Shown piece by piece: positions 8,829 to 15,549 of a stretch of 15,705 bases of DNA; the stretch's first letter is position 1, and every line of letters begins with the position of its first letter. Source of the DNA: Holophagales bacterium (GTDB lineage Bacteria; Acidobacteriota; Holophagae; Holophagales; Holophagaceae). Under the pieces are notes generated by a model. The model had not been told where the DNA came from, made no database searches, and saw nothing but the letters and a program-made list of their open reading frames with translations. The stretch lies in assembly GCA_031281385.1 (NCBI GenBank), contig JAITFL010000027.1, positions 1 through 15,705 of the forward strand. The letters are read 5' to 3'. The position numbers were made by a program, and so were the translations under genes.

Positions 8829-10142
8829 TCAATTTGGCATTAGTGAAAGTGAACGGCGGTAATCGAAGATGGCAGACCAGACCCCCAACTCGGCCCGCCT
8901 CATCTGGCTCTGCAATAGGTGCGATGTGCGCTCGGCCTGCAGTAGGTCTAGGCTGGTTATCAGCCCTTGGTCAAAAGACTCTTTGCTGACGCGCAGGGCC
9001 TCTTGTCCTGTGTCAAAGGCTTTTTTGGCCGCTTCAAAGTATGCCCTGGCTTTGGCGAGTTCCCTTTGGGCGCTCTGCTGTTCGACGGCAAAGTTGCGCT
9101 CTTGGTTGATCCTTGCCTGCTTGATTTGCTCAAGCTGGGCCATGTTTTGGGCGCGCCTGCCGCTCATGCGGAACCCATCGAAAACCGGCCAACGCATTGA
9201 AACCGTAACGCGCCACGGGTCGTAGGGTGCTTTGAACATGTTCTCTGTTTTGCTTGCTTGGTAGCCATACTGTGCGCTCAGGTCAATCTTGGGGAGCAGG
9301 TCGGATCGCAGTATTTTGTCGTTGGCCTTCAAAACATTTTCTTGAATTTTCAGTTGGGTTATCTCGCTGCGCTCGCCGTTGCCCGATATGTCGGAGTGGA
9401 CTGGCGGCAGGCCCATGTCCGCAAGCTCTAAGTCTGTCCTTGGGTCTAAGCCCAGCAGCCCGCATAGGGCTTCTTTGGCCCTTAGCAGGTTGGCGTCGGC
9501 CTGCAGCTCGTCCGGCAGCACTGCGTACAGCTCGCTCTCGGCCCTAAGGCGGTCTAGTTCGGTGGCGCTCTGAACTTCCAGCTTGGCCGTCACGTCCCTC
9601 AAAAATTGCTCTGCCGCCAATTTGCGCGAGTGTATCACTTCGGCCTCGGCCTTTGCCGAAAGCACGGCCAAATACGCTTTTGCGACGCCGTGCAGCACGT
9701 TCAGCTCGGATGTGACCAGCGCGGATTCGGATTCGCTCTCTCCCATTTTTGCAATTTTGATGGCGGTGCTAATTTTGCCAAAATAGAAGAGCGGCTGAGT
9801 GACGCCGATGTTCGTCGAATAAAAGGTGCGGGGCGCGGTAAAGGCGCTTGGATCCACTGGGAGCGGGAAATCCCCCCCTGTCAGGCTTTCTCCAAAGCTG
9901 CTGTTGAGCATGGAGACATCCTTCACCCGGCTGAAGTCGCCCGTCACTGTGAGATTTGGGTAGATGTCGGCCTTGACTGTTTTGATGAGGCCCTTGCGCT
10001 CGTCAACAACTGCTTTGGCGGCCTTTAACAAGGGGTTTTCTGCCTTGGCCCGGCTGAGGGCCCCAGCAAAATCCAGTTTCACCTGCTGGCCGCTAGGGCC
10101 CTCCTGATAGTCAACTACCGCTGGCGGGGAAAAGAAGATCAT
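8829..10142 (-). CDS. TolC-family outer-membrane efflux channel
   Basis: This 437-residue protein has the two-repeat, heptad-rich organisation of outer-membrane efflux proteins. There are helical segments at about 23-60 and 165-240, a strand-like QPLFYFGK segment (about 112-119) in the first half, and the matching MRWPVFDGFR segment in the second. It would form the trimeric exit duct for the RND pump. Its ATG overlaps the TGA of the TetR gene (ATGA), and a GGAGG ribosome-binding site stands 9 bases upstream. In this frame an in-frame TGA at 10200-10202 and the absence of any other start codon make 10142 the only possible start. The N-terminus (MIFFSPPAVVDYQEG) lacks a basic n-region and a full hydrophobic core, so no classical Sec signal peptide is visible, which is unusual for this family. 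Confidence 0.9.
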   Translation of the reverse strand: MIFFSPPAVVDYQEGPSGQQVKLDFAGALSRAKAENPLLKAAKAVVDERKGLIKTVKADIYPNLTVTGDFSRVKDVSMLNSSFGESLTGGDFPLPVDPSAFTAPRTFYSTNIGVTQPLFYFGKISTAIKIAKMGESESESALVTSELNVLHGVAKAYLAVLSAKAEAEVIHSRKLAAEQFLRDVTAKLEVQSATELDRLRAESELYAVLPDELQADANLLRAKEALCGLLGLDPRTDLELADMGLPPVHSDISGNGERSEITQLKIQENVLKANDKILRSDLLPKIDLSAQYGYQASKTENMFKAPYDPWRVTVSMRWPVFDGFRMSGRRAQNMAQLEQIKQARINQERNFAVEQQSAQRELAKARAYFEAAKKAFDTGQEALRVSKESFDQGLITSLDLLQAERTSHLLQSQMRRAELGVWSAIFDYRRSLSLMPN

Positions 10143-10840
10143 ATTCGCGTTCCTCCACTGGGAATGAAATCGGGGACGCCTAGCCCCCTGATGCTGAAAT
10201 CAACAAAGTGCTTGGCTATTTTTTGCAAGTCGCCATCGGCAAAAGGCTTTTCGCGCAATTTTTGTATTACGCTGAAATGCTTGTGCAAAAAGAGGATAGG
10301 CCCCCTGATGCACAGCGCCATCGCTTCAACTTCGAGGCTGGAGAGGTCGGGGCGTAGCACTTTCATGCAGGCAATAAAGTAATCGGTGGATATCCTTAGC
10401 TGCTCTATGGCAAAGCCCATCAGGCTGGGCCGAGGGTTCTCAATCTCAAGGCTCCAAAGTTTTTTGGCAGCGGCTTGGATGCGCTCGTTGGGCTGGGCGC
10501 ATTGGCAGTGGCCTGGGATCAGGTTGTCAAACAATCTTTCTAGGTGATTCTTGATGCCCGACAGTGCGGATTCCCTAGCGTCCGGCGAGGCTGGGTCTGG
10601 AAGAGGGGGCATTTCGTTGAGCCACAAAAAAGAATTGGTGGTCACCCAGCGCATGGCGGCGTCGTAGAGCCCCTCTTTGCTGCCAAAGTGGTACGCAATC
10701 ATTGCCGGGTTCGCTTTGGCGTTTTGGGCAATTTCGCGGACACCCACGCCATCGAAACTTTTTTCGGCAAAGGCCAGCAGGGCGGCCTCCATCAGCCGCT
10801 GTCGCGTGTCTTGGCTATGTTCTGGTGAGTGTGTGTTCAT
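10139..10840 (-). CDS. TetR-family repressor of the efflux operon (CecR-like)
   Basis: This 233-residue regulator has the TetR DNA-binding domain at its N-terminus. It shows TRQRLMEAALLAFAEK at 12-27, a helix-turn-helix at about 33-52 and the family signature YHFGSKEGLY at 50-59. The C-terminal ligand-binding half resembles the CecR/YbiH-type domain (DUF1956), judged from its length and the FLHKHFSVIQKL segment near 190-201. It is the first gene of the pump operon, its stop overlaps the TolC start, and a strong dyad lies in the promoter upstream. Autorepression with release by a pump substrate is therefore the natural model. The start codon has no clear ribosome-binding site, so translation may be weak, as suits a repressor. 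Confidence 0.92.
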   Translation of the reverse strand: MNTHSPEHSQDTRQRLMEAALLAFAEKSFDGVGVREIAQNAKANPAMIAYHFGSKEGLYDAAMRWVTTNSFLWLNEMPPLPDPASPDARESALSGIKNHLERLFDNLIPGHCQCAQPNERIQAAAKKLWSLEIENPRPSLMGFAIEQLRISTDYFIACMKVLRPDLSSLEVEAMALCIRGPILFLHKHFSVIQKLREKPFADGDLQKIAKHFVDFSIRGLGVPDFIPSGGTRI

Positions 10841-10873
10841 GGCATTGGGATGTGCCGCAGGGCGCGGCCAGTC

Positions 10874-10906
10874 AAAGGTTGGCTTGCGGCTTTGGGCACA
10901 ACCTTT
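10874..10906 (-). promoter_or_regulatory. Inverted repeat in the 5' leader of the efflux operon
   Basis: A perfect 8-bp inverted repeat (AAAGGTTG at 10874-10881 and CAACCTTT at 10899-10906) encloses 17 bases. It lies just downstream of the candidate -10, so it could form a hairpin at the very 5' end of the mRNA or act as a second protein-binding dyad. No T-run follows, so it is not a terminator. Confidence 0.4.
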
Positions 10907-10908
10907 CA

Positions 10909-10936
10909 GTGTTAAACAATCGTTTGATTAAGTCAA
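10909..10936 (-). promoter_or_regulatory. Candidate promoter of the TetR-efflux operon
   Basis: On the minus strand a -35 hexamer TTGACT (10936-10931, five of six consensus bases) is followed after 16 bp by a weak -10 TAACAC (10914-10909). It points to the TetR gene and would give a leader of about 60 nt. The weak -10 is the least secure part. Confidence 0.55.
10912..10931. promoter_or_regulatory. Probable TetR operator (20-bp imperfect palindrome)
   Basis: The half-sites TTAAACAATC and GTTTGATTAA form a dyad in which 16 of 20 positions are self-complementary (pattern TTAAxCAAxCG and its mirror). It fills the spacer between the -35 and -10 of the operon promoter. This position and symmetry fit TetR-family repressors, which bind such sites and block RNA polymerase. 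The dyad is seen; the binding partner is inferred from the adjacent TetR gene. Confidence 0.65.
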
Positions 10937-10975
10937 GCGTTTTTTTGGGGGATTCCCCAAATGTGCAGAGTTGCA

Positions 10976-13417
10976 CTATCTAAAAAGCCAACTGACCTTC
11001 AATTGGATTGCGTCGTCGCTTGGCAGACGATTCAAAACCGACAAATCGTTCCAAGGGCTTAGACCCGCGCTTTGGCTGATTAGTTGACTGGTAGAGGCTC
11101 CGCGGGTATAGACAAGATATGCTGTAGAGCCTGGCCTGAACTCCCACCTGGTTATCAAGTTGACTATCCAGTTTCTGGCGCTGTCGGCCGTATATGTTGA
11201 ATTGTGCCAAGGGGCCAGTGTGTTGTCGTCCACGTATCGCATGTAATCGCGGAAGTTCCAATTTCCGGCCAGCCACTGGCTGAAAAACTGGATGGTGAGG
11301 TTGGGGTCAATCGCGTAAGAGAGACGCAGCGTCTGGTCAAATTGGCTGAGGCGTCTAAGCCCCGTTATCGGCATTTCAACTTCTTGGTCAGGTCCCTTGG
11401 GCGGCACGTAGCGCATTTCGCCTTCTTCTTTTGTATAGCTGGTGCCGAATTGTATCTCGAAGGCCGAATGGGGCTTGATGGTCTGGCTGACGCTGTAGTA
11501 GTTGCTCGGCCCGCCCACAGCCTGCCTGTGGGTCCAAGAAATCTGGACGTAATAGGGCCTGTTCATAGCCGTGTCGCCCATCATTTCTAAGTAGGGCCGC
11601 TTTTCAATCAGCAAGTATTTTTTCACTGGGTCGTTGAATGTTCTTAGCTCCCTGTCGTCATGGGCCGGAAAATCCTCTCCCAACTTGCACATGAGGTACC
11701 AAAAGTTCATAAAATTGAAGTTCAGGCGGCTCCAGACACTTTTTTGTAGGGTGATCCCTGCTTGGTCTCTGGCCCAGTCGGCACCGAAAGAGGCAGTGTA
11801 GTTGCGGATAACCCACCAGCGGCGGTCGGTTATTTTTTGAACCACGAGCGAGGCGGCCTGAAGGTCTGCGCGGTTCAGGTAGCCCACGTCGTTTGGGTCG
11901 TAAGCCTTGTCTGCATTTACCGCCGCAGCGGCAATGGAAAGGCCGCTGCCCCAGTCGCGGCTGGCCTCCAGATAGCCCCGCCAGCCGTTTTGGGAGTCAC
12001 TGTTTCGCCAACCCGCATCGGACATCGCCGCAGAAGCCATCACGGTGGTGTTCCTCCCCGGGCTTTTGTACATTCCGTCCACGGCGTACGACTTGGCCTC
12101 GCGCCCGTTCTCACTGGCTTGGCGCATATAGGACGCAAATCCGCCGATGTAGCTTCCGCGCTTGTCCAAAAACTGCTGGACGCGCGCCACGCCGAAATTG
12201 GTGAGGGGATATATTTCTTTGTTGAATTCGGCTCCTTGCGAATCCAGCATTTTTGCCCTTGCTGGCTCCACGCTTGCGCCCAGCACGCCATAATTAAGAC
12301 CGGTTGGCATTTTTGCCGTATATTTTGCGGCAAGGGCGATGTCGGTGGCCCTTGGGGCGTCCAAAAGAGTTTCGCCCTCCATTGGCGATGGGGCGTACAC
12401 GCCTCTGCCTATGCGCCTGCTGTAAAACATGTCCTGACCCAAGACGCGGAACAGGTCTGTCCCCTCTAGGAAGAATGGCCTTTTTTCTTGGAAATATGTT
12501 TCTGTGGTGCCAAGGTTGATTACCGCTTGGTCAACTTCCACCTGCCCAAAGTCGGGCCACACGGTCAAGTCCAATTGAGAGGACGTCGTCACCCCCAGAT
12601 GTGCGTCTAGTCCAATCCTGTTTGCCCATTTGCGGTCGTCGAACCTGGTTTCAGTGGTTTCGAATTTGCGCTGCGAGCTGGCGTAAGGGATGAACTCCCT
12701 TCTAAGGCGGGGCTGCAGCCCCTCTATGCCCACAAGCAGGGGGAAACGACTGACGAAAGCCGTCTGGCCCCTTGGCACGCACTCCCATCTGGAATATTCG
12801 CGGACGTCGCCTTGGTCTTGGCGATAAAAATTGATGCCCCAAGTTTGGGCCCCGCCGCCTGGGCGGATTCGCAAAAGCGTTAATGGTATCTTTATCTCGG
12901 CAGTCCAGCCGTCTTCGTCGTCGGCGACCGCGCTCTCCCACACGCCGTCCCAACTGCTGTCAACCGATGTGTCGTTGTAGCGCATTTCATCTCGCTTGAC
13001 GCCCCCGGCGTTCACCAAGAAACCGAATGCAGTGCTCCTGTCGTGCAGGCTGTCCACATAAACACCGAACCAATCGCTGGAGCTGTCTTGGTCGCGCCTG
13101 TGGACGCGCTTCACCACGCTGGCTTGGCTTGGTGGGTGGTGCATCCTCGCCCCGACGTACAGATAATCGTTGTCGTAAAGGACTTTTACCTCTGTTTTGC
13201 GGGCGGACGGCTTGCCAAGGTCGGGCCAGTCCTGCGTGAAGTCCGTGGCGACTTGGAGGCCCTGCCAGTCCTGTTCGTCTAGGTGCCCGTCAATTCTTAT
13301 CGTCCCGACCAAGCGCTTAGTCCGCAAGGTTTTTTCTGCCTGCTGGGCGAATCCACTGGCTGAAAAAAGGATGGCCGCCACCGCAACTATAAAGAACGCC
13401 AAACATCGGAACTTCAT
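10976..13417 (-). CDS. DUF5916 outer-membrane protein with CBM9-like N-terminal domain
   Basis: This 813-residue protein has a clear Sec signal peptide (MKFRC followed by a hydrophobic stretch ending SASGFAQQ, residues 1-26). Residues about 38-230 form a family-9 carbohydrate-binding-like domain, recognisable by IRIDGHLDEQDW at 41-52, the VLYDNDYLYVGARM strand pair at 79-92 and GWTAEIKIPL at 170-179. The remainder fits the DUF5916 beta-barrel: many aromatic strands and a C-terminus ending VSWLFR. I start at 13417 because GGAGA lies 4 bases before that ATG and the signal peptide then begins correctly; the ATG at 13432 adds only MSGDK. The CBM9-like fold suggests binding of a glycan or other ligand at the cell surface, but no function is established for the family. 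The gene is divergent from the DUF192 gene. Confidence 0.88.
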   Translation of the reverse strand: MKFRCLAFFIVAVAAILFSASGFAQQAEKTLRTKRLVGTIRIDGHLDEQDWQGLQVATDFTQDWPDLGKPSARKTEVKVLYDNDYLYVGARMHHPPSQASVVKRVHRRDQDSSSDWFGVYVDSLHDRSTAFGFLVNAGGVKRDEMRYNDTSVDSSWDGVWESAVADDEDGWTAEIKIPLTLLRIRPGGGAQTWGINFYRQDQGDVREYSRWECVPRGQTAFVSRFPLLVGIEGLQPRLRREFIPYASSQRKFETTETRFDDRKWANRIGLDAHLGVTTSSQLDLTVWPDFGQVEVDQAVINLGTTETYFQEKRPFFLEGTDLFRVLGQDMFYSRRIGRGVYAPSPMEGETLLDAPRATDIALAAKYTAKMPTGLNYGVLGASVEPARAKMLDSQGAEFNKEIYPLTNFGVARVQQFLDKRGSYIGGFASYMRQASENGREAKSYAVDGMYKSPGRNTTVMASAAMSDAGWRNSDSQNGWRGYLEASRDWGSGLSIAAAAVNADKAYDPNDVGYLNRADLQAASLVVQKITDRRWWVIRNYTASFGADWARDQAGITLQKSVWSRLNFNFMNFWYLMCKLGEDFPAHDDRELRTFNDPVKKYLLIEKRPYLEMMGDTAMNRPYYVQISWTHRQAVGGPSNYYSVSQTIKPHSAFEIQFGTSYTKEEGEMRYVPPKGPDQEVEMPITGLRRLSQFDQTLRLSYAIDPNLTIQFFSQWLAGNWNFRDYMRYVDDNTLAPWHNSTYTADSARNWIVNLITRWEFRPGSTAYLVYTRGASTSQLISQSAGLSPWNDLSVLNRLPSDDAIQLKVSWLFR

Positions 13418-13482
13418 TTTGTCTCCAGACATTCACTGGATGAGCGTATCATAAATAAATGGATTCGCTTGGAGGGACTGGG
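13418..13482. promoter_or_regulatory. Divergent promoter region between DUF5916 and DUF192 genes
   Basis: Both divergent genes must start from these 65 bp. A shared AT-rich core gives a -10-like TATCAT on the plus strand (13447-13452) and TATGAT on the minus strand (13453-13448), each matching five of six consensus bases. I found no convincing -35 on either strand. The promoters are thus placed mainly by geometry. Confidence 0.35.
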
Positions 13483-14016
13483 ATGCGAATTGGTCTTGCC
13501 TGCTTGGCTTTTGCCATTTCATCAACTGTTGCCTCGACCACAGTCGAGGCCGACGGCGGCGTTGTCGTTGCTAAAGGGGTGCGGTTTTTGGCCGAAGTAG
13601 CGCGGACCCCAGCCGAAAGGGCGAAGGGCCTGATGTACAGGCAGTCGCTGAAGCAAGACAGATGTATGTTTTTTGTCTATGACTATGATGACAACCACTC
13701 GATTTGGATGAAGAACTGCCTGATATTTTTGGATGTTGCGTGGATAGCCGAAGATGGCACGGTGGTGGAAATCGCCGAGAGGGTGCCGCCCTGTTCGCCG
13801 ATGCTAGGGGACGGCTGCCCCACCTATGGCGGCAACGTGGAGAGCCGGCATTTCGTTGAGTTCGCGGCAGGCACGCTCAAAAGGATTGGACTCAAAGAGG
13901 GGGACAAAATCAGTTGGGAGCTAAAGTTTTCCAATGGCGGCTCTTCCAAAGGCGGGCCACCCATTTTAGACAAGCCCAAGCCATCCCCCGCCAAAACCAG
14001 CAAGGCCCCAAAATAG
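13483..14016 (+). CDS. Exported DUF192 domain-containing protein
   Basis: This 177-residue protein begins with a signal peptide (MRIGLACLAFAISSTVAS). The DUF192 fold follows at about 28-148: RTPAERAKGLMYR at 41-53, MFFVYDY at 62-68, the signature WMKN at 75-78, and ERVPPC...GCPTYGG at about 99-117, the cysteine-containing variant of the family's second half. The C-terminal tail (about 150-177) is rich in Lys, Pro and Ser and probably disordered. I start at 13483, six bases after a GGAGGG ribosome-binding site; the upstream ATG at 13459 lacks one. DUF192 proteins are small secreted or periplasmic proteins of unproven function. It is transcribed away from the DUF5916 gene. Confidence 0.88.
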   Translation: MRIGLACLAFAISSTVASTTVEADGGVVVAKGVRFLAEVARTPAERAKGLMYRQSLKQDRCMFFVYDYDDNHSIWMKNCLIFLDVAWIAEDGTVVEIAERVPPCSPMLGDGCPTYGGNVESRHFVEFAAGTLKRIGLKEGDKISWELKFSNGGSSKGGPPILDKPKPSPAKTSKAPK

Positions 14017-14019
14017 AAC

Positions 14020-14050
14020 TAGCCCATAGGCGATAGGCCAATGGGTGCTA
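14020..14050 (-). terminator. Possible terminator downstream of the DUF4230 gene
   Basis: An imperfect hairpin pairs TAGCCCAT (14020-14027) with ATGGGTGCTA (14041-14050), with a two-base bulge, one mismatch, three more pairs and a five-base loop. On the minus strand it is followed by GTTCTATTTT, which is U-rich but not a clean U-run. It lies between the convergent DUF192 and DUF4230 genes, where a terminator is expected. Confidence 0.35.
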
Positions 14051-14067
14051 CGATTGCGGCTAACGAG

Positions 14068-14688
14068 CTAATGAGGCTTAGGCGCGGCCTTTGACTCCCA
14101 GACCACCTTTAGCCCTATCGCGGTGCAGAGCTTTTCGTAGTTGTCCATGAAATTGGCTTTGGCGGCGGACATGTTTTCATCGGCGATGGCCTGGGCCTCG
14201 GCCTTTGCCCTGTCGTCCGCTTGGGACCCAAACAGGTGGTCTATGGTAACAGACTTGGACACTAAAAAATTGCTTGTGTCGAACGCTATGCGCTGGTAGT
14301 TCTCTGTCTTGGAATCCAGTAAACCAACGATGATCGTTGATTCGTCCACGAAAATCGTGTCGCCTTCGCGCCTTATCTTTATTGCCTCTGGCTCTTTGAC
14401 GCCCAGCGTCACCCAAGCTTCGTATGTGTAAAGAAGCGTCGCCGTACCATAGGTCATGCCCAGCATTTGCTTTTCCTCGGCAAGCGTGCCCATTGACTTG
14501 GTCTTGATTTTGTAGCTTGCTACCTCAAAAGCTGGAATCTTTACTGTTTCGGTCACCACAGTGATTGGCTTTTGGTAGCCGCCCCGCCCGCCGGCAAGCC
14601 AGAGCCCTGCTATGATGCCCAACACGACGAGCACTATCCAAAAGACTGCCTTTGCGGCGAGTTTGCCGCCAGTCCACGGCATGATCAT
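14068..14688 (-). CDS. Membrane-anchored DUF4230 domain-containing protein
   Basis: This 206-residue protein has one N-terminal transmembrane helix at about 13-32, then an extended domain that I assign to DUF4230 from the pattern of a VxTxxVxIPAFEV opening, a LLYTYEAWVTLGV strand pair (85-97) and a later DESTIIVGLLD segment (115-125). A charged alanine-rich helix follows at about 156-190. The family has no established function. The ATG at 14688 overlaps the TGA of the upstream small gene (ATGA), which implies translational coupling; an alternative ATG lies at 14682. With a positive N-terminus before the helix, the soluble domain is probably periplasmic. Confidence 0.75.
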   Translation of the reverse strand: MIMPWTGGKLAAKAVFWIVLVVLGIIAGLWLAGGRGGYQKPITVVTETVKIPAFEVASYKIKTKSMGTLAEEKQMLGMTYGTATLLYTYEAWVTLGVKEPEAIKIRREGDTIFVDESTIIVGLLDSKTENYQRIAFDTSNFLVSKSVTIDHLFGSQADDRAKAEAQAIADENMSAAKANFMDNYEKLCTAIGLKVVWESKAAPKPH

Positions 14689-14867
14689 GCTTTTATGTCT
14701 ATTTTTCGGCCTATTCCGGCGTTTTGGTCAATCAGGCTAACTAAGTTTTGCCCCTCGTTCTGCATTTCGCCAATGGCCTTGCGAACGGCCAATATCGCGT
14801 GTCCGCTGCCCCTAGACGCCCTGTCGAGCGTTGCGAGGCTGGGCGTTAAATTGGATATGTTTTCCAT
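14685..14867 (-). CDS. Small YjfB-like protein (putative motility protein family)
   Basis: This is a 60-residue predicted cytoplasmic protein without signal or membrane segment. The central ILAVRKAIGEMQNEGQNLVS helix followed by LIDQ and the ending GRKIDIKA resemble the YjfB-type small proteins, which have the same length, a QxG-containing helix and a C-terminal IDI-type end. The start is ATG 14867, preceded by GGAGGG; a longer GTG start at 14879 would absorb that ribosome-binding site. The stop overlaps the DUF4230 start by four bases, so the two are translationally coupled. The family name is from pattern memory and is less certain than the reality of the gene. A link to motility is not supported by any neighbour here. 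Confidence 0.65.
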   Translation of the reverse strand: MENISNLTPSLATLDRASRGSGHAILAVRKAIGEMQNEGQNLVSLIDQNAGIGRKIDIKA

Positions 14868-14939
14868 CTTGCCCTCCACTTTCTATTATCGGCCACAAAG
14901 TGCCAAAGATTAGTGAATAATTTGTAACAAATAAATAAT

Positions 14940-15461
14940 TTATTTTACCATTATCTGCGCGATGACCTCAATTTCAACCGCCGCGCCTCTTGGCAACGCG
15001 GCTACTTGGACTGTGCTTCGGGCTGGCTTGGCAGTATTTAGGTGTTGTTCATAAATCGAGTTGAATGTGGCAAAATCGTTCATGTTGGTTAGAAAGACGG
15101 TGGACTTGACCACGCTCTCCCAGGACGCCCCGGCCTCGGCCAGCACCGCGTCCAAATTTTTCAGCACTTGGCTGGTCTGGGCTTCGATTCCGCCTTGGAC
15201 GATTTCCATAGTCTGTGGATCTAAGGGTATCTGACCGGCGGTGTAGAGCATGCGGCCAACAATTATTCCTTGGCTGTACGGGCCTATGGCAGCTGGCGCG
15301 GCGGGCGTTTGGACTACTAGCATAGGGATGGGCTTCTTTTCTTCTTCGATGGCCGAAACGAAAACCCCGGCAGCGATTCCACCCGCTACGGCACCCACTG
15401 CGAGCGAGAGCCATAGGGCAGGGCTTTTTATGAAACTGCCCACTGTGTATTTGCTATCCAT
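14940..15461 (-). CDS. RidA-family protein with N-terminal transmembrane segment
   Basis: Residues 48-173 are a complete RidA (YjgF/YER057c/UK114) domain: [25 protein letters not shown] in pieces at 57-81, and near the C-terminus [13 protein letters not shown] with the conserved arginine at R148 and the glutamate at about E165 in VEIEVIA. Classical RidA proteins are cytosolic trimers of about 125-130 residues that hydrolyse reactive enamine/imine intermediates. This one has about 45 extra N-terminal residues with a hydrophobic helix at about 15-36 and then EEEKK. With lysines at 4 and 12 in front, the domain is probably on the outer face of the inner membrane, or exported. A GGAGG ribosome-binding site stands 7 bases before the ATG. 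A second RidA copy lies directly upstream. Confidence 0.9.
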   Translation of the reverse strand: MDSKYTVGSFIKSPALWLSLAVGAVAGGIAAGVFVSAIEEEKKPIPMLVVQTPAAPAAIGPYSQGIIVGRMLYTAGQIPLDPQTMEIVQGGIEAQTSQVLKNLDAVLAEAGASWESVVKSTVFLTNMNDFATFNSIYEQHLNTAKPARSTVQVAALPRGAAVEIEVIAQIMVK

Positions 15462-15503
15462 GCTGTTGCCTCCGCGTTATGGCCGCCATCGGCTGCCTAG
15501 TTA

Positions 15504-15533
15504 ATCATACAGACTTGCTGGGCAATCGCGCAA
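15504..15533 (-). promoter_or_regulatory. Weak candidate promoter for the membrane RidA gene
   Basis: In the 88 bp between the two RidA genes, the minus strand carries TATGAT (15509-15504, five of six consensus bases) 18 bp after TTGCGC (15533-15528, three of six). The -35 is poor, so the downstream gene may instead be read from the upstream RidA transcript. Confidence 0.25.
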
Positions 15534-15549
15534 CCCGAGGCTTTCCTTA

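Noticed and set aside
10944..10961. Hairpin TTTGGGG/CCCCAAA after the DUF5916 gene as an intrinsic terminator
   Set aside because: The stem is perfect, but on the minus strand it is followed by A residues, not a U-run. A second small hairpin at 10963-10976 overlaps the stop codon. It could still stabilise the mRNA end, but I do not call it a terminator.
11762..12469. 235-residue plus-strand open frame opposite the DUF5916 gene
   Set aside because: No ribosome-binding site or family match was seen, and the opposite strand encodes a complete signal-peptide protein.
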